Translations under genes and position numbers: made by a program
Notes under the pieces: model-generated
What the model saw: the letters and a program-made list of their open reading frames with translations, nothing else
Told to the model about the DNA's origin: nothing
Databases searched by the model: none
Shown here: one piece after another, positions 49,999 to 58,949 of the stretch
Position numbering within the stretch: the stretch's first letter is position 1
How the letters are laid out: every line of letters starts with the position of its first letter
Assembly (NCBI RefSeq): GCF_035552695.1
Contig: NZ_DASZKT010000029.1
Location: forward strand, 1-64,000
Length of the DNA: 64,000 nt
Direction of reading: 5' to 3'
Origin: Actinospica sp035552695
GTDB taxonomy: Bacteria; Actinomycetota; Actinomycetes; Streptomycetales; Catenulisporaceae

Positions 49999-50832
49999 TC
50001 AGCCGAATCCGGCCCGCAGGTCACGCAGGATCCGGTTCAGCAGCCGGGAGATCTGCATCTGCGACACGCCGAGCTCCTCGCCGATCTCCGCCTGCGTCAT
50101 GCCCCGGAAGAAGCGCATCAGCAGGATCCGCTTGTCCCGCGCGCCGAGCTCGGCGAGCAGCCCGGTGAGCACCTGACGGTCGATCACGGCCTCGAAGCGC
50201 TCGTCCTGCTCGCCCATGAAGTCCAGCAGGCTGGCGCTCTGCTCGTCCGTGTTGACCGGGTGGTCCAGGGACGCCGTGGTGTACGCGCCGGCCGCGTCGA
50301 TCGCCTCGACGACCTCCTCCGGGTCGGCGCCGAGGTGCTCGGCGAGCTCGCCGATCGTCGGCTCGCGGCCGAGTTCGTGGGTGAGCGCGTCGGTGTCCTT
50401 GCGCAGCGCGCCGGAGAGCTCCTGCATGCGCCGCGGCACGTGCACGCCCCACGTCGCGTCCCGGAAGTAGCGCTTGATCTCGCCGATGATCATGGGGGTG
50501 GCGTAGCCGAGGAACCCGGTGCCGTACTCGGGGTCGAAGTTGTCCACGGCCTTGACCAGCCCGAGATACGCGACCTGCTCGAAGTCCTCGCCGCTCGTAC
50601 CCGACGCGCCGGAAGGACCGTGCCCGCCGTAGCGCTGGGCGATGTGCCGCGCGTACGGCATGTGGTCCTCGATGACCTCGGCGCGCAGCCTGGCGCGCTC
50701 CGGATCGTCCTCGGGCAGCTCGGCAATCCGGCGCAGCACGCGCATCGTCTCGGCGCGCTGCTCCGCCCGCCGGTCGGAGACTTCAGGCGTAACAGGATTC
50801 GAATTCGGCTCGTCCGTCCCTTCGGACCGCAT
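49999..50832 (-). CDS. RNA polymerase sigma factor, SigB/SigF/SigG type
   Basis: A 277-residue sigma-70 family factor. Region 2 shows EDFEQVAYLGLVKAVDNFDP and FLGYATPMIIGEIKRYFRD, region 3 the VHVPRRMQELSGALRKD stretch, and region 4 has MTQAEIGEELGVSQMQISRLL. These are the signatures of the stress/sporulation sigma group controlled by partner switching. The ATG at 50832 follows GGAGGT. Neighbours include an RsbW-like gene downstream, and an STAS antagonist with a second HATPase protein beyond 51 kb. Actinomycetes hold several such factors for osmotic stress and development. The exact orthologue is not determined. Confidence 0.95.
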   Translation of the reverse strand: MRSEGTDEPNSNPVTPEVSDRRAEQRAETMRVLRRIAELPEDDPERARLRAEVIEDHMPYARHIAQRYGGHGPSGASGTSGEDFEQVAYLGLVKAVDNFDPEYGTGFLGYATPMIIGEIKRYFRDATWGVHVPRRMQELSGALRKDTDALTHELGREPTIGELAEHLGADPEEVVEAIDAAGAYTTASLDHPVNTDEQSASLLDFMGEQDERFEAVIDRQVLTGLLAELGARDKRILLMRFFRGMTQAEIGEELGVSQMQISRLLNRILRDLRAGFG

Positions 50833-50929
50833 CGCACCTCCGTCCCGCCTCTGGCAGGTAACCGGTGCGCGGCCCGGCAAACCTCAGCGCGGCAGGAATG
50901 AACCCGGCCTGACCGGGTAGCCCGAGACA

Positions 50930-51184
50930 ATGGACGCGATCAGCAAGCCGTCGCTGCCGAGGGGCGGACTGGATCCTGACCCGCGGCCCGCGCCGCCGCC
51001 GCTGCCCGATCCGCTGCCGAAGCCGGATCCATTGCCCGAGCCGCCGGCGCCGCCCGAACCGCCCGGCCCGTTACCGGTGCCGCCGGATCCCGGGCGCCCG
51101 CCGCAGCCCCCGCCGGAGCCGCAGCCCTGGCCGCCGATCCCGGAACCGGGGCCGGACATCCCGCCGCTGCCGGCGCCCGCCTGA
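50930..51184 (+). CDS. Proline-rich small protein, unknown (strand uncertain)
   Basis: An 84-residue frame: MDAISKPSLPRGG and then an almost regular series of Pro-x-Pro units with Asp, Glu, Leu and Gly, ending PPLPAPA. The third codon positions are mostly G or C. No good ribosome site is seen. The opposite strand carries an equally open Gly/Ser-rich frame through the same stretch, so the coding strand is not proven. If real, the protein would be extended and acidic, with poly-proline helices that could bind SH3- or WW-like partners. It lies between the divergent sigma-factor promoter and the STAS gene. Confidence 0.4.
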   Translation: MDAISKPSLPRGGLDPDPRPAPPPLPDPLPKPDPLPEPPAPPEPPGPLPVPPDPGRPPQPPPEPQPWPPIPEPGPDIPPLPAPA

Positions 51185-51334
51185 ACCGCATCGCCGCCCG
51201 CCGAATCCCGCACGCCGTTCCCGCGGTGACCCCCAGCCTCACACGGCCCACCGGGCGAGCGGCTACACTGTGCGCCGAGCGACCCGAAGCCCGACCCGCC
51301 CCACCCGAAGCCCCAAGGAGCGTGTTTCAGCACT

Positions 51335-51676
51335 ATGGACCGCCTCGCTGTCGCCGTGGCGCCGGACGGCCCCGGCCGATACGTGGTCACGCTCGCGGGC
51401 GAGCTCGACCTGGCCGCTGCCGACGGGTTCTGGGCGGAACTGCAGCCGCTGATCGAACCGGCAGGGATGGTCGTGCTCGACGGCACCGAACTGAGCTTCC
51501 TCGACTCCAGCGGGTTGCGCGTGCTGCTGCTGGCCAACGCCCGGGCCAAGGAACTCGGCGCCAGGCTGCGGCTCGTCGCCCCGCACCGTGCCGTGCGCCG
51601 CACGCTGCAGCTCACCGGCGCCGACGACCTGGTCACCACCTGCGCGAGCGTCGACGAGGCCTTGGTCGCGGATTAG
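51335..51676 (+). CDS. STAS-domain anti-sigma factor antagonist
   Basis: A 113-residue STAS protein of the SpoIIAA/RsbV type. The phosphorylatable Ser is in the conserved LSFLDSSGLRVLLLANARAK segment, at about residues 54-58, and YVVTLAGELDLAAADGF forms the first strands. It would bind an anti-sigma kinase and release the sigma factor when dephosphorylated. It lies 500 bp from the sigma gene on the opposite strand and is convergent with a second HATPase gene, which suggests a partner-switching module. Start ATG at 51335 follows AGGAGC-type sequence within 15 bp. Confidence 0.93.
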   Translation: MDRLAVAVAPDGPGRYVVTLAGELDLAAADGFWAELQPLIEPAGMVVLDGTELSFLDSSGLRVLLLANARAKELGARLRLVAPHRAVRRTLQLTGADDLVTTCASVDEALVAD

Positions 51677-51731
51677 CACCGCAGACCACTGCCGCGAACC
51701 ACGGCCGCGACCTGAGTCGGCGTCAGCCGGC

Positions 51732-52166
51732 TTAGCGCCCGGCCGCTTGATGCGGCAGCGTCATCTCCATCCGCACCGCCGTACCCGTGCCGGGCACGCT
51801 GCGTATCTCGAGCACATCGCAGGCCTGCCGCACGATCCAGAGCCCGGCGCCGCCGTGCCCCGACAGGTCCGGGCGACGCTGACCGGCCGCCGGATCCTCC
51901 AGCGCGCCGTGGTCGGCGACCTCGCAGATCAGGCTGTCCTGCTCGGCCCACAGCCGGAGCGTCCCGCCGCCATCGGTGTGCATGACGCTGTTCGCCGCCA
52001 GCTCGTGCGCGGAGAGCACGAAGTCGGGCACCCGCAGCGGATCGAGCCCCGCCGCCTCGGCCGCCTTGCCCACCTCGTGCCGCAGCCGCGGCAGGTCGTC
52101 CGGGTCGTCGAAGCGCAGCACGCACAGCGGCTCGTTCGCTGGCTCGGGAAACGCGTTCTGTGACAT
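51732..52166 (-). CDS. Anti-sigma regulatory factor (HATPase_c family)
   Basis: A 144-residue GHKL ATPase. The N-box is VLSAHELAANSVMHTDGGG (Glu and Asn present), G1 is EVADHGALED and G2 is LSGHGGAGLWIVRQACD, so the nucleotide site is complete. Such proteins phosphorylate STAS antagonists and hold sigma factors. The ATG at 52166 is taken over an upstream start at 52304 because the family domain begins here, although the ribosome-binding site is weak. It ends 55 bp from the convergent STAS gene; the two could be partners. Compared with the RsbW-like protein at 49247, this one is the better kinase candidate. Confidence 0.9.
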   Translation of the reverse strand: MSQNAFPEPANEPLCVLRFDDPDDLPRLRHEVGKAAEAAGLDPLRVPDFVLSAHELAANSVMHTDGGGTLRLWAEQDSLICEVADHGALEDPAAGQRRPDLSGHGGAGLWIVRQACDVLEIRSVPGTGTAVRMEMTLPHQAAGR

Positions 52167-52344
52167 CAGGTCAGCCGACAGCTCTGGGTCGTGTCTCGTC
52201 GGGAATGGCGTCAGGACGCCAGCGGACAGCGTAGCCGCTCCGACGCCCGATGCGCGCCGGATCGGTTCGTGCGAATCCGGATACCCGGGGCGGCCCGGAT
52301 TCATTCGCTCGACGTGATCAATGTCTTCGGCCGCGGGCCGCGAG

Positions 52345-54018
52345 CTACCCCTTCGTCGCGACGTCCCAGCTCAGCGCGGGCACGCGGGCGAGCACGCCGT
52401 CGAAATCGACACCGGACGATAGCGTGCCGAATGCCATCCCGTGGTCGCCCTCGAGCCGCGAAGCGCAGAATGCGTCCGCGACGGCGGACGGCGCGAACCG
52501 CACGAGCAGCGATCCCTGCAGCACCAGCGCCATCCGCTCGACGAGGCGGCGGGCACGCAGCTCGGCATCCTCGGTGAGCACGAGCTCGGCATCCAGCCGA
52601 CGCCACGCCGCGTCCAACCGCGCGTCGGCTCCCGCGGCCGCGGCGACCTCGGCACGGAAGGCGGCGAGCGCCTCGGGCTCGCGGGTCAGGGCCCGAAGGA
52701 CGTCGAGCGCGTTGACGTTGCCGGAGCCCTCCCAGATCCCGTTCAGCGGGGCCTCTCGGTACAGCCGCGGCATGCCCGAGGCCTCGTCGTACCCGTTGCC
52801 GCCGAGGCACTCCAGGGCTTCGGCGACGGCGGTGGGCTGCCGCTTGCACACCCAGTACTTGCCGACGGCCGTGGCCAGCCGCAGCAGCGCTCGCTCGCCC
52901 TCGTCCCCGCGCATCGCCCGGTCCGCGGCACCGGCCACCCGCAGCGCGAGCGTCGTCGCCCCCTCGGATTCGAGCGCGAGGTCCGCGACGACATTGCGCA
53001 TCAAGGCCTTGTCGATGAGCCGCGACCCGAACGCGGAGCGGTATCGGACGTGGTGCGCGGCCAGGTTCAGCGCGGTGCGGGTGCCGGAGGCGGCACCGAG
53101 GATGCAGTCGAGCCGGGTCATCGTGACCATCTCGATGATGGTGCGCACGCCGCGGCCCTCGTCCCCGACGAGCCACGCGACGGTGCCGTCGAACTCCGGC
53201 TCACCGCTGGCGTTGCTGCGGTTGCCGAGCTTGTCCTTGAGCCGCTGGATCATGAACGTGTTCCGGGTACCGTCCGGCAGCACCCGCGGCACGAAGAAGC
53301 AGGACAGGCCGCCGGGCGCCTGCGCGAGAACGAGAAAGACGTCGTTCATCGGCGCGCTGGTGAACCACTTGTGGCCGCGCAGCCGCCAGGTCCCGTCGGG
53401 CCGTGGCGTCGCAGTGGTCGTATTCGTGCGCACGTCCGAGCCGCCCTGCTTCTCGGTCATGCCCATGCCGGCGAGCAGTCCGCGCTTGCCGAGCGGAGCG
53501 CGCAGGCCCGGATCGTAGACGCGGCTGGTGAGCAAGGGCTCGTAGTCGGCGGCGAGCTCGCGATTCGCGCGCAGGGCGGGGACGACCGCGTACGTCATGG
53601 AGATCGGGCAGCCGTGCCCCTGCTCGACGCTCGACCAGACCATGAATCCGGCCGCGCGGGCCACGTGCGTTCCCGGCTTGTGCTGGACCCACGGCGCCCC
53701 GGCCAGGCCCTCGCGCACAGCCACGTCCATCAGCGCGTGGTACGACGGGTGGAACCAGACCTCGTCGATGCGGTTGCCGTAGCGGTCGTGCGTCCGCAGC
53801 TCGGGCTCGTGCCGGTTCGCCTCGTCGGCCCAGCGCTGCACCTCCTCGGTCCCGGCGAGCTCGCCGATCCGGTGCAGATCCTCGGCGTACCAGTCGGCGC
53901 CCTCCCGCCGCAGGCCCTCCAGCAGCACCGGGTCGGCGGCGACGTCGTGCCCGACGAGCGGCGGGGCCTGGTTCGTGACCTCGTGGGTACGGGCTGCGCC
54001 ATCCTGCTCGGGCGACAC
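52345..54018 (-). CDS. AidB-like acyl-CoA dehydrogenase family protein
   Basis: A 557-residue long acyl-CoA dehydrogenase-fold flavoprotein. GMTEKQGGSDVRTN at about residues 180-193 is the AidB signature in place of the classic MTEP motif, then RGHKWFTSAPMNDVFLV and LGNRSNASGEPEFDG, WLVGDEGRG and ECLGGNGYDEASGMPRLYREA. AidB is induced by alkylation stress in E. coli and may destroy or shield DNA from alkylating agents; actinomycete homologues remain undefined. The GTG at 54018 is selected because GGAGGTGGAG is directly upstream; an earlier GTG at 54066 would add 16 residues. It is not in an obvious operon. Confidence 0.9.
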   Translation of the reverse strand: MSPEQDGAARTHEVTNQAPPLVGHDVAADPVLLEGLRREGADWYAEDLHRIGELAGTEEVQRWADEANRHEPELRTHDRYGNRIDEVWFHPSYHALMDVAVREGLAGAPWVQHKPGTHVARAAGFMVWSSVEQGHGCPISMTYAVVPALRANRELAADYEPLLTSRVYDPGLRAPLGKRGLLAGMGMTEKQGGSDVRTNTTTATPRPDGTWRLRGHKWFTSAPMNDVFLVLAQAPGGLSCFFVPRVLPDGTRNTFMIQRLKDKLGNRSNASGEPEFDGTVAWLVGDEGRGVRTIIEMVTMTRLDCILGAASGTRTALNLAAHHVRYRSAFGSRLIDKALMRNVVADLALESEGATTLALRVAGAADRAMRGDEGERALLRLATAVGKYWVCKRQPTAVAEALECLGGNGYDEASGMPRLYREAPLNGIWEGSGNVNALDVLRALTREPEALAAFRAEVAAAAGADARLDAAWRRLDAELVLTEDAELRARRLVERMALVLQGSLLVRFAPSAVADAFCASRLEGDHGMAFGTLSSGVDFDGVLARVPALSWDVATKG

Positions 54019-54097
54019 GGTCTCCACCTCCGGATCTGTTACCTGCGGGTAACTTGATCCTCCCACCGCGCGCGGGAATGCGGAAGGGCCGACTGGT

Positions 54098-56098
54098 TCA
54101 GTTGGATGACGCGGCGCTCGAAGCGCTGATGACCCGGGACCATACGGTCACGTCGGTGAGGATGCCGCTCCCGCTGTCCGCCTGCTCGTCGACCACCTTG
54201 ATCAGGGCGACGCGCGCCATGGCGGTGATCACGCAGACCATCGTGCCGTTCGAAACCGTGACCATGTTCACGCCTTGACTCGACACCTGGTCGTAGCACT
54301 GGCTCCGGGTCGGCGTCGTCGACCCGGACCAGGCGGCGAGGGTCGCGCTCCCGAACGGCAGCGCGGTGAACTGGTACGGATCGCTCCCGAGCCCGCCCGA
54401 GGAGTCGTAGAGGCTGACCTGCGAATTCGCGCCGTTGTTCACCGGGACCGAGTCGAGGTCGACGTCGTTGGCGGTGATCAGGACCTGCCCCTGCCATTGG
54501 ACGGCGTTGAGGCCGGACAACGCGGCCGACGTGGCCGCGGAGGCGGATCCGGACGCCGATGCGGCCCCGGTCGTCGCAGCACTCGAAGACTGCGTGCCGA
54601 CGTAGTTCGCGGGCTTCTTGGTCGGCTGCCCGGTCGCGCCGGTTGTGGTGCCGTGCGGCCAGAGCAGCGCGGCGATGACGATCGCGACGACGGCCGTGAC
54701 GAGCGAACTCACTCCCGCGGCCAGCGCCGTCCGGCCACGTCGAGCGCGCGGTGCGGGCGTCCCGTCAGCGGGGCCGGCGCCGGAAACGCGGCCGGCACCG
54801 GAAGCGGGACCAGAGACCGCCGGACCGCTCGCCATCGCGACCGGCGCACCTGGCGTACCCTCCGGAGTCACCGTCGTCATCGAGTGCACGTCCCGCCCGG
54901 TCGGCGACGCCGTCCCACCCACCGTGGAACCCGAAGTCTCACCCACCGTGGATCCAGACGTCCCACCCGCACCGGAGCCTGACGTCTCCCTCACCGTGGA
55001 ACCCGACGCCCCACCCACAGCGGAACCCGTCGTCTCCCTCACCGTGGAACCCGACGCCCCACCCACAGCGGAACCCGTCGTCTCCCCCACAGTCGAACCC
55101 GACGCCTCCCCCACCCCGTCCCCGACTGTCGCGTCCTCGTCCTCCGTCTCCGTTTCCGCCACGCCCTTTGGGCCTGTTATTTTTGTGAGCGCCCGCATCC
55201 GGTCCCGGATCATCGCGCCGACCGCGTCCGGCAGCGGTGTCTCCGGTCCCGCGCCCGCCGCGCGGCAGCCCTCGACGATCCGCTGCGTGGACGGACGCTC
55301 CGCCGGGTCCTTGCGCAGGCAGACCCGGATCAGCTCCCTGACCTGCTCGGGGCACGCGTCGTAGTCCGGCTCGTCGTGGATGACCCGGTAGAGCACGCCG
55401 TCGGCGAAATCGGCGGAGAACGCGCTCTCCCCAGTGCACAGGTGGTAGAGCGTCGCACCGAGCGCGAAGACGTCGGTGGCCGGCGTGACCTTCTGCCCGC
55501 GGATCTGCTCCGGCGCCATGAACGGCGGCGAGCCGATGAACGTGCGGTGGCTCGACCGCCCGGTCGCCGTGGGTGTGGCCGCGCGGACGATGCCGAAGTC
55601 GATGACCTTGGGCCCCGACTCGTCGAGCAGGATGTTGCCCGGCTTCAGATCGCGGTGCACCATCCCGGTCGCGTGGATCGCGCCCAGCGACTCGGCGATG
55701 CGGCCGGCGAGCGCGAGCACGGTGTCAGACGGCAGCGGACCGTGCGCCGCGACGACTTGAGCGAGTGAGGGCCCTGCCACGTACGCGCCGGCCAGCCAGG
55801 GCACGCCGTTGTCCGAGCCGGCGTCGATCAGCTGCGCGATGTGGATTCCGTTGACCTGCTGCGCGATCGAGACCTCCCGCGCGAAGCGCTCCCGGAACTC
55901 GGGATCGGAGCCGAACTCCGAACGGATGATCTTGACCGCCACCGCGCGCCCGCCCGGTGTGAAGGACAGGTACACCCGCCCCATCCCGCCGGCGCCGATC
56001 CGCGCCCGCAGCACGTACCCGCCGACCGTCCGCGGGTCCCCCGGCTCCAGGGGCTCGAACTCGTACATCGTGGCGTCCACAGCCCCTACCCCACCCAT
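54098..56098 (-). CDS. Membrane-bound serine/threonine protein kinase (Hanks type)
   Basis: A 666-residue receptor-like kinase. The catalytic domain (about 20-280) has the P-loop IGAGGMGRVY, VAVKII Lys, catalytic loop VHRDLKPGN, DFG in KVIDFGIVR and the MAPEQ segment. A repetitive Gly/Ser/Thr linker with 16-residue units covers about 325-405, then one transmembrane helix near 460-480 (LVTAVVAIVIAALLW) and an extracellular domain with two Cys. No PASTA repeats are present, so the ligand is unknown. The ATG at 56098 is used; a GTG at 56080 or ATG at 56068 is possible. A relic of a similar kinase C-lobe lies at 30663. Confidence 0.92.
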   Translation of the reverse strand: MGGVGAVDATMYEFEPLEPGDPRTVGGYVLRARIGAGGMGRVYLSFTPGGRAVAVKIIRSEFGSDPEFRERFAREVSIAQQVNGIHIAQLIDAGSDNGVPWLAGAYVAGPSLAQVVAAHGPLPSDTVLALAGRIAESLGAIHATGMVHRDLKPGNILLDESGPKVIDFGIVRAATPTATGRSSHRTFIGSPPFMAPEQIRGQKVTPATDVFALGATLYHLCTGESAFSADFADGVLYRVIHDEPDYDACPEQVRELIRVCLRKDPAERPSTQRIVEGCRAAGAGPETPLPDAVGAMIRDRMRALTKITGPKGVAETETEDEDATVGDGVGEASGSTVGETTGSAVGGASGSTVRETTGSAVGGASGSTVRETSGSGAGGTSGSTVGETSGSTVGGTASPTGRDVHSMTTVTPEGTPGAPVAMASGPAVSGPASGAGRVSGAGPADGTPAPRARRGRTALAAGVSSLVTAVVAIVIAALLWPHGTTTGATGQPTKKPANYVGTQSSSAATTGAASASGSASAATSAALSGLNAVQWQGQVLITANDVDLDSVPVNNGANSQVSLYDSSGGLGSDPYQFTALPFGSATLAAWSGSTTPTRSQCYDQVSSQGVNMVTVSNGTMVCVITAMARVALIKVVDEQADSGSGILTDVTVWSRVISASSAASSN
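54983..55078 (-). repeat. Two exact 48-bp direct repeats in the kinase linker
   Basis: Positions 54983-55030 and 55031-55078 are identical and a degenerate third copy follows. Each encodes 16 residues containing TVRETTGSAVGGASGS. The unit length is a multiple of three, so the frame is kept and linker length can vary by recombination or slippage. Confidence 0.85.
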
Positions 56099-56163
56099 CG
56101 ACGGTTTCCGCAGCCGGATACTCTAACAGGACTCTGTCTCGATCCGGATTCGATCGTCGGCGG

Positions 56164-56736
56164 CTACGAATTCGCTGCGTAGGCGCGGCTGATCCAGCCG
56201 AGGACCTCGTCGTCGAGGTCGTCCACGGACTCGAGCGCGAGCCGCCGCGTGATCGTGTCGTTGCCGAGGCTCTTGGCGAGCAGCAGCCGCCCCTCCGGCT
56301 CGACGCCATCCAGTCGAAGACCGACGTCCACGCGCTTCTTGGTACTGGCCTGGACGATGCCGAAGGTGCGGCGCGGGGAGACGAGGGAGACGTAGGTCTT
56401 GCGGGCCTGGATCTCCGCGCCCTCGAACCCGCTGATCGCGGCCACGACGGCGTCGAAGATCGGGCGCAGGTCCGGCCGATCGGCGTACTGCGCGTCGACC
56501 AGCTCGTCGGCCGTCGCGGTCAGGAAGTCCGGGTAGCCGAAGGTCTCCCAGGCCAGCAGCATCGCCGGATAGCCGGTGACGCCGCGATCCGCGAGCCAGC
56601 CGCGCAGCGCTGGTTCGTCGGCCGGCGCGGCCGACTTGATCTTCCCGCTCCACGCCTCGACGCCCTCGCCGGTCTGCCGCTCGAGCTGGCGATGGATCTG
56701 GTCGCGCATCGCCTGCCAGGTACGCATTTCGGGCAT
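56164..56736 (-). CDS. DUF4287/DUF5655-like protein
   Basis: A 190-residue soluble protein. The N-terminal 70 residues (TWQAMRDQIHRQLERQTGEG, then LRGWLADRGVTGYPAMLLAW) resemble the DUF4287 domain, and the C-terminal part (GAEIQARKTYVSLVSPRRTF with VDVGLRLDG) resembles DUF5655, which is thought to bind nucleic acid or phosphate. The two commonly occur together in actinomycetes. Their function is undefined. The ATG at 56736 follows GAGGAGGT by 9 bp. It ends 65 bp from the kinase start on the same strand. Confidence 0.75.
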   Translation of the reverse strand: MPEMRTWQAMRDQIHRQLERQTGEGVEAWSGKIKSAAPADEPALRGWLADRGVTGYPAMLLAWETFGYPDFLTATADELVDAQYADRPDLRPIFDAVVAAISGFEGAEIQARKTYVSLVSPRRTFGIVQASTKKRVDVGLRLDGVEPEGRLLLAKSLGNDTITRRLALESVDDLDDEVLGWISRAYAANS

Positions 56737-56820
56737 CGGTCTCGTACCTCCTCTGCTCGCGGCGCCGCCACCACGACCCCGCACACCGTCCGCCATCGGG
56801 CTGGCTTTACGATATAACGC

Positions 56821-58224
56821 GTGCGGATACCAAGCCTGTCTCGCGCGGGAATCGCGCTCCCCGTCGTGCTCGCAGCGGCGACGGCCGGGCTCGCAGGGTG
56901 CAGCGGGGGCGGATCGAACGGGATCGCCACCGCGTCGGTCGGGTACGCGACCGTGTCTCAGGTCGTTCAGGCCTCCGCGAATCTTCTGCCGAAGGCGCAG
57001 GTCAGCCTCGGTGCGTCGTCGAGCGGCACGCTGGCCGGCCTCTCCGTGCGGGACGGGCAGCACGTCGCGGCCGGGCAGGTGCTCGGCGTGATCTCCTCCC
57101 CCACGGCCCAGCAGCAGCTCGCCGAGGCGCAGAAGGCGCTCTCCCAGTCGTCGTCCGCGACCGGCGGCATCCCGGACACCTCGTCGGGCTTCACGGAGGC
57201 CGCCGCGTCGGATCAGCGTTCCGCCGACTCGTCGTTCAGCAAGGCCCAGCAGGAGGCTGCGAAGGTACCGGACGCGGCGTTGCGCGCGGCGCTGCTGGCC
57301 GAGATCAAGGCGGCTGAGAGCTCGTACTCGTCGGCGATGGACTCGGTGAACGCGGCGGTGTCCGCGTTCCAGCAGGGGCTCGCATCCGCATCGCAGGTCC
57401 TCGACGCGCTCGGGCAGACGACGCGCACCCAGGACCAGGCGGCCGTGAACGCGGCGCAGGCGACGGTCAATGCCCTGACGATCACCGCGCCGATCTCCGG
57501 GACCGTGTCGCTCGGCAACGGCCAGTCCTCCGGCTCCGGGGTGAGCGGCAGCGAGGTCAGCCAGTTGCTGGCGGCCGCGCAGGGCAGCGGGTCCTCCGCG
57601 GGGCTCTCCGGTTCGTCGGCCGGGTCGCTCGGCGCGCTCGGCTCGGGTTCCGGCTCGGGCTCGAGCGGATCCGGCACGATGATCGCCGTCGGGGCGCCGG
57701 TGGATTCCGGCGGCACGATGTTCACGGTGACGGACGGCTCGGCGCTCTCGGTCGCCGCGCAGGTGGACGAGACCGACGTGCTCGACGTGCACCCCGGCGT
57801 CACGGCGTCGATCCAGCTCAACGCCGTGCCCGGCGCCTCGTATCAGGGCACGGTGACGTCGGTGGATCCGACCGCGACGACCTCCAGCCAGGGCAGCGTC
57901 ACGTACACCGTGCGGCTCAGCCTCGGCTCCGGGCGGATGCAGGACGGTTCGGCCGCCCCGACCCCCCTGCCGGGCATGAGCGCCATCGCGGACCTCGATG
58001 TCCTCACCGCGAAACACGCGCTGAGCGTGCCGTCGTCCGCCTTGGTGATCAACGGCCAGGCGACGAGCGTCTGGGTCCTGACGAACGGCTCGGCGCACCT
58101 GAAGCGGATAGCGCTCGGCGCGCAGGGCGACACGCAGGTGCAGGTGCTCGCCGGGATCAGCGCGGGCCAGCGGATCGTGGTCTCCGGCGCGGACAAGGTG
58201 ACCGACGGGGAGCAAGTGGGTTGA
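56821..58224 (+). CDS. MacA-like periplasmic adaptor lipoprotein
   Basis: A 467-residue membrane-fusion protein. The signal sequence ends in the lipobox LAGC at about residues 24-27, so it is tethered outside the membrane. A split barrel/lipoyl arrangement is seen (SGTLAGLSVRDGQHVAAGQVLG and ALTITAPISGTVSLGNG), with a long Ser/Ala-rich helical hairpin between and a Gly/Ser-rich insert at about 235-285. The C-terminal barrel ends VVSGADKVTDGEQVG. In Gram-positives such adaptors work with MacB-type transporters for export or lipoprotein handling. The GTG at 56821 lies a few bases after TATAAC, so a leaderless start is possible. Its stop overlaps the ATPase TTG. Confidence 0.88.
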   Translation: MRIPSLSRAGIALPVVLAAATAGLAGCSGGGSNGIATASVGYATVSQVVQASANLLPKAQVSLGASSSGTLAGLSVRDGQHVAAGQVLGVISSPTAQQQLAEAQKALSQSSSATGGIPDTSSGFTEAAASDQRSADSSFSKAQQEAAKVPDAALRAALLAEIKAAESSYSSAMDSVNAAVSAFQQGLASASQVLDALGQTTRTQDQAAVNAAQATVNALTITAPISGTVSLGNGQSSGSGVSGSEVSQLLAAAQGSGSSAGLSGSSAGSLGALGSGSGSGSSGSGTMIAVGAPVDSGGTMFTVTDGSALSVAAQVDETDVLDVHPGVTASIQLNAVPGASYQGTVTSVDPTATTSSQGSVTYTVRLSLGSGRMQDGSAAPTPLPGMSAIADLDVLTAKHALSVPSSALVINGQATSVWVLTNGSAHLKRIALGAQGDTQVQVLAGISAGQRIVVSGADKVTDGEQVG

Positions 58225-58949
58225 GCACCGAGACCCCGGCGCGCGCCGTGACTCATGCGCAGTACGCGATCGAGGCCGTGGACGTGCGCCGTTCGTACGC
58301 CATGGACGGCATGAAGGTCGAGGCGCTGCGCGGGGTCACGCTGGGCATCGCGGAGGGCGAGTACGTCGCGGTGACCGGGCCCTCCGGCTCCGGCAAGTCG
58401 ACGCTGATGCATCTGCTCGGTGCGCTGGACCGGCCCAGTTCGGGTCGCCTGCTCATCGGCGGCCGGGACACGACGTCGCTGGACGACGCGGGCCTCGCGC
58501 GGGTGCGCGGCGCCGAGATCGGGTTCGTCTTCCAGGCCTTCCAGCTGCTCGCGCGCACCAACGCCCGCGACAACGTCGCGCTGCCCCTGGTGTATCGCGG
58601 CGTCGGAAAGGCGGAGCGGCGGCGCCGTGCGGTGGCCGCGTTGGAGGCGGTCGGGCTCGCGCATCGACTGACGCATCGGCCGACGCAGCTCTCCGGCGGC
58701 GAGCAGCAGCGCGTGGCGATCGCGCGGGCGCTGGTCGGCGAGCCACGCCTGGTACTCGCGGACGAGCCGACCGGAAATCTCGACTCGGAGAACGGCCGCG
58801 AGGTGCTGAACGTGCTGGAACGGCTGAACAAGGAGCGCGGCGTGGCGGTGGTGGTGGTCACGCACGACGCGGAGGTGGCCGCGCGGGCGAACCGCTTGAT
58901 CCGGATGAAGGACGGCGTCGTGGTCTCGGATGAGGGTCAGCACCAGTGA
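58221..58949 (+). CDS. MacB-like ABC transporter ATP-binding protein
   Basis: A 242-residue ATPase. Walker A is TGPSGSGKSTLMHLLG, the ABC signature LSGGEQQRVAIARAL and Walker B LVLADEPTGNLDS, with the H-loop His in VVVTHDAEVAA. The pattern fits the LolD/MacB class. The start is TTG at 58221, overlapping the adaptor stop as TTGA; no ATG exists near the start of the domain. It pairs with the following permease to energise export or mechanotransmission across the membrane. Confidence 0.93.
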   Translation: MSTETPARAVTHAQYAIEAVDVRRSYAMDGMKVEALRGVTLGIAEGEYVAVTGPSGSGKSTLMHLLGALDRPSSGRLLIGGRDTTSLDDAGLARVRGAEIGFVFQAFQLLARTNARDNVALPLVYRGVGKAERRRRAVAALEAVGLAHRLTHRPTQLSGGEQQRVAIARALVGEPRLVLADEPTGNLDSENGREVLNVLERLNKERGVAVVVVTHDAEVAARANRLIRMKDGVVVSDEGQHQ

